Shown here one piece after another: positions 1 through 5,823 of a DNA stretch of 9,784 nt. The position numbers and the translations under genes were made by a program. The notes beneath the pieces were generated by a model. That model was given only the letters and a program-made list of their open reading frames with translations, did no database searches and was not told where the DNA came from. The first letter of the stretch is position 1. Every line of letters starts with the position of its first letter. Source of the stretch: JAXDLH01 sp034666705 (lineage in GTDB: Bacteria; Chloroflexota; UBA6077; SHYK01); NCBI GenBank assembly GCA_034666705.1, contig JAXDLH010000144.1, positions 1 through 9,784 on the forward strand, given 5' to 3'.

Positions 1-468
1 GCCGATCTCGAGCCCGCGCAGGGCACCGGCGGTGTCCGACGTGAAGAAGGGATTGCCAGTGCCTGCGCCGAAGATGACGACGCGCCCCTTCTCGAGGTGC
101 TGAATTGCCACGTCGCGGATGTACGACTCGCTCACCTGCGCCATGGTAATAGCGGATTGCACCCGCGCCTCCACGCTCAATCGCTCGAGCGCGCCGCGCA
201 GGGCAAGCGCGTTGATGACCGTTGCCAGCATTCCCATGTAATCGGCGGTCGCGCGGTCGATGCCGGAGAGCGATCCCTGCTCTCCGCGCCAGATATTGCC
301 CCCACCCACGACCACGGCGACCTCAACGCCGTCCTGGCGAGCGCCGGCGATCTGGTCGGCGACGTAGTTGACGGTAGCCTGATCGATGCCGAATCCGGCC
401 TCGCCCTGGAGCGCCTGACCGCTCATCTTCAACATGACCCTGCGGTAGCGCGCATGCTGGTCGACCAC
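1..468 (-). CDS. pyrH: UMP kinase (uridylate kinase), 3' end cut by window
   Basis: Bacterial UMP kinase of the amino acid kinase fold; it phosphorylates UMP to UDP with ATP in cytosolic pyrimidine synthesis. The 156 visible residues cover roughly the first two thirds of a family that is usually near 240 aa. Visible motifs: the phosphate loop LKMSGQAL (13-20), GGGNIWRG (55-62), the D71-R72 and DYMGMLATV segment (77-85), and the nucleotide-site motif GAGTGNPFFTSD (134-145). The start is GTG at 468, chosen because GGAGG (476-480) lies 7 nt upstream and because homology to the family begins at residues 8-12. It follows tsf by 83 nt, in the classic rpsB-tsf-pyrH order, but a perfect palindrome stands between them. 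The residue after SG is Gln18 where many UMP kinases have Glu (SGEAL). Function is secure; the C-terminus is not visible. Confidence 0.96.
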   Translation of the reverse strand, partial: MVDQHARYRRVMLKMSGQALQGEAGFGIDQATVNYVADQIAGARQDGVEVAVVVGGGNIWRGEQGSLSGIDRATADYMGMLATVINALALRGALERLSVEARVQSAITMAQVSESYIRDVAIQHLEKGRVVIFGAGTGNPFFTSDTAGALRGLEIG

Positions 469-500
469 CGGTCAGCCTCCGCCGCGTCGTTGGGTACACG

Positions 501-540
501 GCGCCCCCGTACGCGAGCGATCGCTCGCGTACGGGGGCGC
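501..540. repeat. Perfect 40-bp palindrome between tsf and pyrH
   Basis: Two 20-base arms meet with no spacer: GCGCCCCCGTACGCGAGCGA is followed directly by its exact reverse complement. The flanking bases (G500, A541) do not pair, so the symmetry ends sharply. In the tsf-pyrH transcript it would form an 18-bp stem with a GATC tetraloop, starting 11 nt after the tsf stop codon. No T-tract follows on the minus strand, so it is not a textbook intrinsic terminator. It could be an attenuator, an RNase III-type processing site or an mRNA-stabilising hairpin. The symmetry is directly visible; the role is inferred. Confidence 0.9.
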
Positions 541-551
541 AGGATCCTTGA

Positions 552-1052
552 TCAGGCGCCGAGCTCGAAGCGGACGAACCGGCGAATCACGATGTTCTCG
601 CGGGTCTTTGCCGCGGTATCGCGCACGAGGTCCGCAATCGTCCTGCTTGGATCTTTGATGAATGGCTGCTGGAGCAACGGGAGCGGGCTGCCGTCGGCGC
701 CGATCGGCTCCGGGCCCTCGTTCCCGACCGAGGGCGGATCGCTGAAGGCAATCTGCATCGCCACGTCATGGGCCAGCTCTCGGAAGTCCGACGTGCGCGC
801 GACGAAGTCGGTCTCGCAATTCACTTCGACGAGCACGCCGATGCGGCCGCCACCGTGCACATACGATTCAACGATACCCTGGCTCGCCTCGCGCTCGGCG
901 CGTTTCTGCGCTTGCGAGAGCCCTTGCTCGCGCAGCACGCCCATCGCCTTCTCGAAATCACCTTCACATTGCTGCAGTGCGCGCTTGCAATCCATCACGC
1001 CCGCGCCACTCTTGTCGCGCAGTTGTTTTACGAGGTCGGCAGAGATCTCCAC
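552..1052 (-). CDS. tsf: Elongation factor Ts, short form
   Basis: Nucleotide exchange factor that regenerates EF-Tu-GTP from EF-Tu-GDP in the cytosol. Residues 1-42 form the N-terminal UBA-like domain (LVKQLRDKSGAGVMDCKRAL, 7-26). The EF-Tu contact motif TDFVARTSDF is at 81-90, followed by the core helix around H95-A102. The protein ends at 166 aa, after one core subdomain; E. coli EF-Ts is about 280 aa, and Thermus EF-Ts (about 196 aa) is also short and works as a dimer. Residues 104-132 form a Pro/Gly-rich loop before the conserved IKDPSRTIADLV segment. The start is GTG at 1052, with AAGGAG (1059-1064) 6 nt upstream. It lies 41 nt after rpsB and is presumably cotranscribed. The short length looks natural, since the last residues (IVIRRFVRFELG) match the usual end of the subdomain. 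Confidence 0.96.
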   Translation of the reverse strand: MEISADLVKQLRDKSGAGVMDCKRALQQCEGDFEKAMGVLREQGLSQAQKRAEREASQGIVESYVHGGGRIGVLVEVNCETDFVARTSDFRELAHDVAMQIAFSDPPSVGNEGPEPIGADGSPLPLLQQPFIKDPSRTIADLVRDTAAKTRENIVIRRFVRFELGA

Positions 1053-1093
1053 CCCTCACTCCTTCTTAAATTGACCAATGTGCGGCTTGGACG

Positions 1094-1981
1094 TTACTCG
1101 GCGACGGGACTCGGCACCGGCTCCGCAGTTGCCGGCGCGACGGCCGCCGCAGCCTCATCCATTGGCAGGAAGATCGCCGCGGCCGCCGCGGTTACATCGG
1201 CCGCGACTGACGCGAGTTGGGCTGCCTCTTCCTCAGCGTCTTCCTCGCCCTCCGCATCGGTATCAGGTTCGATCTTGTTGCTCTCGAGCACGGCATCGCG
1301 AATGGCGTGCCCCTCGACGGCAGCATCGGCGATGCGTCCCGTGATCAGGCGAATCGCGCGGATCGCGTCGTCATTCGCCGGGATCGGCTTGTAGACAATC
1401 GTCGGGTCGCAGTTGGTGTCGACCATCGACACGATTGGAATCTCCAGACGCAGCGCCTCGGCGACGACGATGTGCTCGCGCGGCGGATCGACAATGAATA
1501 CGGCATCGGGGAGCCGCTTCATGGTACGGATTCCGCCGAGGAGCTTATTCAGCCGCTCGATCTGGTCCTCGAGCTTGGTCACCTCTTTTTTCGGCAGCCG
1601 CTCGAATTCGCCAGCCTCGCGGCGCCCCTCCAGCTCGTCGAGCCGCTTGATGCGCGCTTGAATGGTCTGAAAGTTGGTGAGCATGCCACCGAGCCAGCGC
1701 TGGTTCACGTACGGCATGCCGGCGCGCGTCGCCTCTTCGCGGATCGCATCCTGCGCTTGCTTCTTCGTGCCGACAAAGAGGATCGATCCGCCGCTTGCGG
1801 CAAGATCGCGCACCCAGTCCATCGCCTCGTCCAGGCGACGGACCGTCTGCTGCAGGTCGATAATGTGGATCCCATTGCGCTCGGTAAAGATGAACGGGCG
1901 CATCTTCGGGTTCCACCGGCGAGTTTGGTGACCGAAGTGGACACCTGACTCCAGGAGCATCTTCATAGAAACGGCGGGCAT
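1094..1981 (-). CDS. rpsB: 30S ribosomal protein S2
   Basis: Small-subunit ribosomal protein S2, which sits on the back of the 30S head-body junction. Family hallmarks are seen in order: MLLESGVHFGHQTRRWNPKM (8-27), FIFTERNGIHIIDLQQT (30-46), the FVGTKKQAQDAI segment (69-80), YVNQRWLGGMLTNF (91-104), MKRLPDAVFIVDPPREH (154-170) and PIVSMVDTNCDP (182-193). The ribosomal core ends near residue 235. After it comes a 60-residue tail, acidic at 239-252 and Ala-rich at 253-295, longer than in E. coli S2 (about 240 aa in all). Start ATG at 1981 has AAGGAG (1988-1993) 6 nt upstream. The gene is preceded by its own extended -10 promoter and a structured leader, and is followed by tsf and pyrH. S2 is known to repress its own operon through the leader in E. 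coli; whether it does so here is inference. Confidence 0.98.
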   Translation of the reverse strand: MPAVSMKMLLESGVHFGHQTRRWNPKMRPFIFTERNGIHIIDLQQTVRRLDEAMDWVRDLAASGGSILFVGTKKQAQDAIREEATRAGMPYVNQRWLGGMLTNFQTIQARIKRLDELEGRREAGEFERLPKKEVTKLEDQIERLNKLLGGIRTMKRLPDAVFIVDPPREHIVVAEALRLEIPIVSMVDTNCDPTIVYKPIPANDDAIRAIRLITGRIADAAVEGHAIRDAVLESNKIEPDTDAEGEEDAEEEAAQLASVAADVTAAAAAIFLPMDEAAAAVAPATAEPVPSPVAE

Positions 1982-2005
1982 TGACTTCTCCTTCGTTTTT
2001 CCTCC

Positions 2006-2059
2006 GCTGCCTTCAACCTGCGCGGAGCCCCGGGGGCACGGCCGCGGCAGTCCAGCAGC
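2006..2059 (-). promoter_or_regulatory. Structured rpsB mRNA leader (possible S2 autoregulatory site)
   Basis: Between the predicted transcription start (about 2076) and the rpsB ribosome-binding site the minus-strand leader can fold into nested stems. The outer stem pairs 2055-2059 with 2006-2010 (GCTGC/GCAGC). The middle stem pairs 2042-2050 with 2018-2025, eight pairs with one bulged C. An apical GC-rich hairpin lies within 2026-2039. The outer stem ends about 12 nt before the AAGGAG site. The folding is my hand pairing. An S2-responsive role is by analogy with known rpsB leaders. Confidence 0.4.
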
Positions 2060-2082
2060 GTGTGTATTTGGGTGACAGGGGA

Positions 2083-2091
2083 ATTATACCA
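2083..2091 (-). promoter_or_regulatory. Extended -10 promoter for rpsB-tsf-pyrH
   Basis: The minus strand reads TGGTATAAT, a perfect extended -10 element (TGn plus consensus TATAAT). No good -35 hexamer is present 16-18 nt upstream; a TTGAGC exists but is only 9 nt away. The predicted start near 2076 gives a leader of about 95 nt before rpsB. The 197-bp gap 1982-2178 holds this promoter and the leader. I see no convincing terminator after hslU in it. Confidence 0.65.
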
Positions 2092-2178
2092 AACCGCGCT
2101 CAAGCCCAGTACGAACCGCACCAGACGGTCACTACCGCGCAAGAGGTCTGTGGTGGCGCGACGGCGCGTGCCTCGCGG

Positions 2179-3627
2179 CTAGAGGATGAAGCGGCTGAGG
2201 TCCTCGTCCAGGGCAATGCTCGCCGTGCGTTCACGAACGTACGCTGCGTCCACCGAGATCGTCGCGCCGGCGAGATCGGGCGCCTGGAACGACACCTCCT
2301 CCAGCACCTGCTCGAGGATCGTCTGCAGCCGCCGCGCGCCGATGTTCTCGACGCGCTCGTTGACCAGTGCGGCGAGGTGCGCGATCTCCGTCACGCCGTC
2401 CGGCGTGAACTCCAGTCGGACGCTCTCCGTGCCGAGCAGTGCCTGGTATTGCGTGCAGAGCGACGTCTGCGGCTTGACGAGGATCTCTTCCAGGTCATGT
2501 TGCGATAGCCCGCTCAGCTCAACGCGGAGCGGGAAGCGGCCCTGCAACTCCGGAATCAGGTCGGAAGGCTTGCTCTTCGAGAAGCTGCCGGCTGCGATGA
2601 AGAGCAGATGATGGGTGCCGACGGGCCCGTAGCGGGTCTGCACGACACTGCCCTCCACGATCGGGAGCAGGTCGCGCTGCACGCCCTCGCCCGAGACGTC
2701 CGCCCCGACCTCGGGGCTGTGCCCCGCGACTTTGTCGAGCTCGTCGATGAAGACGATGCCACTCTCCTCGACCCGCTCGAGCGCCTCGTCGACGACGGCA
2801 TCGAAATCCACGAGCTTGTTGGCTTCTTCACGCGCCAGGATCCGCTTCGCGTCGCGCACAGATACGACGCGCGAGCGGGCTCGCGGCCGCGGTGGCGGCG
2901 GAGCTTCACGGTAAAGCTCCGCCTCGGGGCCATAGTCCCAGTACGCCTCATAGCCCTCGAGGTCCGGAGTAACCTCGATCTCGATCATCGCGTCGTCGAG
3001 CTTCTCAGAGCGCAGCAACCGGCCGATGCGCCGCCGGCTCGATTCGTCGACCTCCGTAGTGATGCCACCTTCGTCGGGATTCGGCACCGCAGCGCGCGCC
3101 GCACCGCCGCTCGCGGAGATGCGGATGGGCATGCGGCCGGTCGCGGTCTTCAACGTGCCCTTCGACACCTGCACCACAATGTATTCGACGATACGTTCTG
3201 TCGCGCGCTGCTCGGCCTTCGCCTCGACGTCGGCGAGCCGCCGGTCGTGCAGCCGTACCACCGTATCCTCGACGAGGTCATGGATGATCGACTCGACGTC
3301 GCGCCCGACGTAGCCTACCTCGGTGTACTTGGTCGCCTCGACCTTCAGAAATGGCGCCTCCAGCATCGAGGCGACGCGGCGCACCATCTCGGTCTTACCG
3401 ACCCCGGTGGGGCCAATCATGAGCATGTTCTTCGGCGTGATCGCTCGGCGCAGCTCCGGCGAAAGCTGCCGGCGCCGGAAGCGATTGCGCAGCGCTACCG
3501 CGAGGGCGCGCTTTGCGGCGACCTGGCCGATGATGTGGAGATCGAGCTCCTCCACGATCTCGGCAGGCGTAAGCGCATCGACGCGACGACGGCGACGTCC
3601 ACCCGGTGGGCGCGCTTCTTCGGTCAT
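2179..3627 (-). CDS. hslU: ATP-dependent protease ATPase subunit HslU (ClpY)
   Basis: AAA+ unfoldase that feeds substrates into the HslV peptidase chamber. Seen in order (482 aa): N-terminal LTPAEIVEELDLHIIGQ (19-35), Walker A GPTGVGKT (72-79), pore loop GYVG (105-108), a long I-domain (about 112-265), Walker B IVFIDELDK (291-299), FIAAGSF (343-349), arginine-finger region LQGRF (361-365), sensor-2 GARRL (430-434), and the C-terminal tail EDLSRFIL that docks into HslV. It is longer than E. coli HslU (443 aa); the extra length is a basic N-terminus and a Pro/Arg-rich I-domain linker (241-254). The start is ATG at 3627, forming an ATGA overlap with the hslV stop and preceded by AGGAGG (3634-3639) 6 nt away. 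The frame stays open upstream to 3717, but that extension lies inside hslV. The overlap implies translational coupling with its partner. Confidence 0.97.
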   Translation of the reverse strand: MTEEARPPGGRRRRRVDALTPAEIVEELDLHIIGQVAAKRALAVALRNRFRRRQLSPELRRAITPKNMLMIGPTGVGKTEMVRRVASMLEAPFLKVEATKYTEVGYVGRDVESIIHDLVEDTVVRLHDRRLADVEAKAEQRATERIVEYIVVQVSKGTLKTATGRMPIRISASGGAARAAVPNPDEGGITTEVDESSRRRIGRLLRSEKLDDAMIEIEVTPDLEGYEAYWDYGPEAELYREAPPPPRPRARSRVVSVRDAKRILAREEANKLVDFDAVVDEALERVEESGIVFIDELDKVAGHSPEVGADVSGEGVQRDLLPIVEGSVVQTRYGPVGTHHLLFIAAGSFSKSKPSDLIPELQGRFPLRVELSGLSQHDLEEILVKPQTSLCTQYQALLGTESVRLEFTPDGVTEIAHLAALVNERVENIGARRLQTILEQVLEEVSFQAPDLAGATISVDAAYVRERTASIALDEDLSRFIL

Positions 3628-4217
3628 GCCCGACCTCCTGCGATGACTTCGGCGCTCGACGGCGCCGGGTCGAAGGTGATCGTATCGACCGAGATCTGGT
3701 CGTTTGTATAGATGCACATCGAGGCGGCAGTCTCCAGTCCGATACGAGTGATATCCGTCGCGCTTAGCTCCGTGGCGCGATAGAGCGCCTTGGCGGCAGC
3801 CTGGGCATACGGGCCACCTGAGCCGATCGCGGCGAGCTCGTCGTCTGGCTCCACGACGTCACCCGTCCCGGAGAGCACGAGGATCCCCTCGCGACCTGCG
3901 ATCAAGAGCCATGCCTCCAGCTCGCGAAGGAAACGATCCGAGCGCCATTCACGGGTGAGTTCCACGGCGGCGCGGCGTGAATTGCCGTTGAAGTGCTCGA
4001 GCTGCCGCTCGAAGCGTTCAAAGAGGGAGAAGGCGTCCGCGGTAGCACCGGAAAATCCGACCAGAACCTGGTCGTGATAGATGCGCCGAACTTTGCGAGC
4101 ACTGGCCTTCATGACCAGCTCGCCGACGGTCACCTGGCCGTCCGCGCCCATGGAGACCTGTCCGTTGCGGCGAACCGCAAGCACGGTCGTGCTCCGGATC
4201 TTGGGTGTGTCGACCAC
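3624..4217 (-). CDS. hslV: ATP-dependent protease peptidase subunit HslV (ClpQ)
   Basis: N-terminal-nucleophile threonine peptidase, the proteolytic dodecamer of HslUV. From GTG 4217 the protein is 197 aa: a 9-residue propeptide ending KIRS, then mature TTVLAVRRNG. Counting the exposed Thr as 1, the canonical residues fall in place: Thr1, Asp17 in GADGQVT, Lys33 in SARKVRR and Ser124 in GSGGPYA. The mature chain ends near SVDTITFD and carries about 16 extra residues. The frame is open to a TTG at 4256, but that codon sits only a few bases from the predicted transcription start, so GTG 4217 (weak GGGG 9 nt upstream) is preferred. E. coli HslV exposes Thr by Met removal; a longer propeptide is a known variant. 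It is first in the hslVU pair and has its own promoter. Confidence 0.95.
   Translation of the reverse strand: MVDTPKIRSTTVLAVRRNGQVSMGADGQVTVGELVMKASARKVRRIYHDQVLVGFSGATADAFSLFERFERQLEHFNGNSRRAAVELTREWRSDRFLRELEAWLLIAGREGILVLSGTGDVVEPDDELAAIGSGGPYAQAAAKALYRATELSATDITRIGLETAASMCIYTNDQISVDTITFDPAPSSAEVIAGGRA
3634..3639 (-). promoter_or_regulatory. Shine-Dalgarno of hslU inside hslV
   Basis: AGGAGG on the minus strand, 6 nt before ATG 3627. It fixes the hslU start at the ATGA junction rather than at the upstream end of the open frame (3717), where there is no comparable site. Confidence 0.8.
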
Positions 4218-4265
4218 GCGGTTAGGCCCCGAGGCGCGCGGGCGTGGGGCCCGCAACGGCTGAGG

Positions 4266-4274
4266 ATTATAGCA
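4266..4274 (-). promoter_or_regulatory. Extended -10 promoter for hslVU
   Basis: The minus strand reads TGCTATAAT, again a perfect extended -10 in the 90-nt gap between mltG and the hslV start. No recognisable -35 hexamer lies at 16-18 nt. The predicted transcript starts near 4257-4260, giving a leader of about 40 nt to GTG 4217. The element has the same architecture as the rpsB promoter in this window. Confidence 0.6.
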
Positions 4275-4307
4275 CGGAGCAGACGGCTGCCCGTGGCACG
4301 CTCGGTC

Positions 4308-5372
4308 TCACTGGCCAGCGCTGCTGGAACGTGCCGCGGGGCCGTCAATTCGCGCGATGTTGTCGAGGTGCTGGGCGAGCGTGCTGGCGAAGAGATGCGA
4401 GCCGTCCCCCTGCGCCACAAAGTACAGCCAGGAGCCATCCGCAGGGTTGGCGGCAGCCTCCAGGGCGGCCAGGCCTGGGTCGCAGATCGGCGCTGGCGGC
4501 AGCCCGAAATTCGTGTAGGTGTTGAATGGGGATGTCGTAGCGAGGTCGCCAGCGGAGAGGTCGCGCTTCCAGTAGGTATGCTGTGAATCGAGGGTGCTCG
4601 GTGGCACGAGCGCGTACTGCACCGTGGGATCCGCCTGGAGACGCATCCCCAGCTCGAGTCGGTTGTTGTAGACCGCGGCGATCAGCGGGCGCTCGGCTGG
4701 TTGCGCGGCTTCACGCTCGACGATCGACGCGAGAGTTACGAGCCCGTGCAGCGAGAAGCCGTTTGCGGCGGCTTGGGCGCGCGCCGTGGTGCTCAGCTTC
4801 TCGTCGAACCGCCGGACAAACGTGCGCACGACCTCTTCGGGCGGCGTGTTACGGCCGAATGCATACGTATCCGGAAAAAGATAGCCCTCGAACGACGATG
4901 CACCCTCCGGCAGGGCGGGAGCATTCTGCCCTCCATGCCCGGCAACCACGTCCAGGAATGCGCGGCCGTCGACCACCCCGCGGTCCTGGAGCAGCAGCGC
5001 GATCTCCTCGGCGCGCCAGCCCTCGGGGATCGTCACCAGGCCGCCCACGAGCGTCGATCCCGAAGTGAGCGCGTTGAGGACTTCGCTCAGGTTCATGTTG
5101 CGGCGCAGCTCATACTCGCCAGCGCGAATGCGCGCGCCGACCCCGCGGACCTCCGCGGCCAGGCGGAACGCGCGGCCCGAGCGCACAAGCCCGGCCTGCT
5201 CCAGTTTGTTGCCGACGTCCGCACCGGACGCGCCCGGCTCAACCGTGAAACGCACGGCTGTCGGGTCATCGCTCACCGGCCGGTCGTCGACGGCGCTCAG
5301 CGTCTGCGTCCAGCGACCGATGGCGCCTGCGCCCACGATGGCGGCGAACGCGAACCCGCCAAATACCGTCAC
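4308..5372 (-). CDS. mltG: Endolytic murein transglycosylase MltG (YceG family)
   Basis: Membrane-anchored lytic transglycosylase that cuts nascent glycan strands and so ends peptidoglycan chain elongation. From GTG 5372 it has 354 aa: an N-terminal hydrophobic anchor (about 1-19), a LysM-like subdomain (about 40-105, starting FTVEPGASGADV), and the catalytic domain with GYLFPDTYAF (163-172), ASIVERE (215-221) holding the catalytic Glu219, VYNNRL (234-239), LQADPTVQY (245-253), SPFNTYTNFGLPP (281-293) and YFVAQGDGSHLF (317-328). The GTG forms a GTGA overlap with the ruvX stop. The frame is open to another GTG at 5531, which would add a Gly-rich basic stretch and RLSRPSR before the membrane segment, but would overlap conserved ruvX coding by 163 nt. 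The positive flank is attractive, so the start is uncertain; family and function are not. Confidence 0.93.
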   Translation of the reverse strand: MTVFGGFAFAAIVGAGAIGRWTQTLSAVDDRPVSDDPTAVRFTVEPGASGADVGNKLEQAGLVRSGRAFRLAAEVRGVGARIRAGEYELRRNMNLSEVLNALTSGSTLVGGLVTIPEGWRAEEIALLLQDRGVVDGRAFLDVVAGHGGQNAPALPEGASSFEGYLFPDTYAFGRNTPPEEVVRTFVRRFDEKLSTTARAQAAANGFSLHGLVTLASIVEREAAQPAERPLIAAVYNNRLELGMRLQADPTVQYALVPPSTLDSQHTYWKRDLSAGDLATTSPFNTYTNFGLPPAPICDPGLAALEAAANPADGSWLYFVAQGDGSHLFASTLAQHLDNIARIDGPAARSSSAGQ

Positions 5373-5806
5373 GGCAATAGCGAGGACGGCTCCTGTGACG
5401 AAGCGCGATGGTCGAGATAGTCTTGCAGAATGAACGCGGCCGCGGCCGCGTCCACCAGTCCCGCCCGCCGCGCCTCCGGGCCCGCCGGCGTTACCGCCCG
5501 GGCCATCACCGTGGTTAGCCGTTCGTCCCACATCTCCACCGGCACGTCGACCCGCTCCGCGAGCAGAGCGGCGAAGCGTTGCGTGCGCACAGTTTGCTCT
5601 GTCAAAGCTCCGGAGAGCCCAAGTGGCAGGCCAACCACGATGCGCTCGGCCTGCGATGACTCGACCAGCTCGCGAATCGCGGCGGCATCCCGATTGTACG
5701 ACCGGCGCATGATTGCACCGCGGGGCGTCGCCAGTATGCCGAGCTCATCGCTCACGGCTACGCCGATCCGCTTGTTGCCGACGTCGAGGCCGATCAACCG
5801 CGCCAC
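5369..5806 (-). CDS. ruvX: RuvX/YqgF-family RNase H-fold nuclease
   Basis: RNase H-like protein of the YqgF family, called a putative Holliday junction resolvase in older annotation and linked to 16S rRNA 5'-end maturation in E. coli. From GTG 5806 it has 145 aa, a normal family length. The signature GLDVGNKRIGVAVSD carries the first catalytic Asp (residue 8), VGLPLGLSG follows at about 58-66, DERLTT gives the acidic residue Glu95, and the C-terminal LVDAAAAAFILQDYLD gives Asp119. The frame is open to TTG 5815, but AGGGG (5817-5821) is only 1 nt from TTG and 10 nt from GTG, so GTG is preferred. It starts 17 nt after the alaS stop and overlaps the preferred mltG start by 4 nt. The order alaS-ruvX-mltG recurs in many bacteria and suggests one transcript. 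Confidence 0.94.
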   Translation of the reverse strand: MARLIGLDVGNKRIGVAVSDELGILATPRGAIMRRSYNRDAAAIRELVESSQAERIVVGLPLGLSGALTEQTVRTQRFAALLAERVDVPVEMWDERLTTVMARAVTPAGPEARRAGLVDAAAAAFILQDYLDHRASSQEPSSLLP

Positions 5807-5823
5807 TGATGACAAGCCCCTGA

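Noticed and set aside
517..524. GCGATCGC octamer (cyanobacterial HIP1 motif)
   Set aside because: It is the centre of the 40-bp palindrome and occurs once here; the gene content does not suggest a cyanobacterium.
97..1074. A 325-codon plus-strand frame across pyrH, the palindrome and tsf
   Set aside because: It crosses two well-conserved minus-strand genes and their spacer, and its translation is low-complexity.
2092..2178. A terminator after hslU
   Set aside because: Only short GC stems without a T-tract were found; not strong enough to call.
2608..3711. A 367-codon plus-strand open frame opposite hslU
   Set aside because: HslU on the minus strand has every AAA+ motif; the plus frame has no recognisable domain and no ribosome-binding site.
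5434..5451. An 18-bp perfect GC palindrome (alternating GCG/GCC)
   Set aside because: Explained by alternating Ala codons for the conserved DAAAAAF segment of RuvX.
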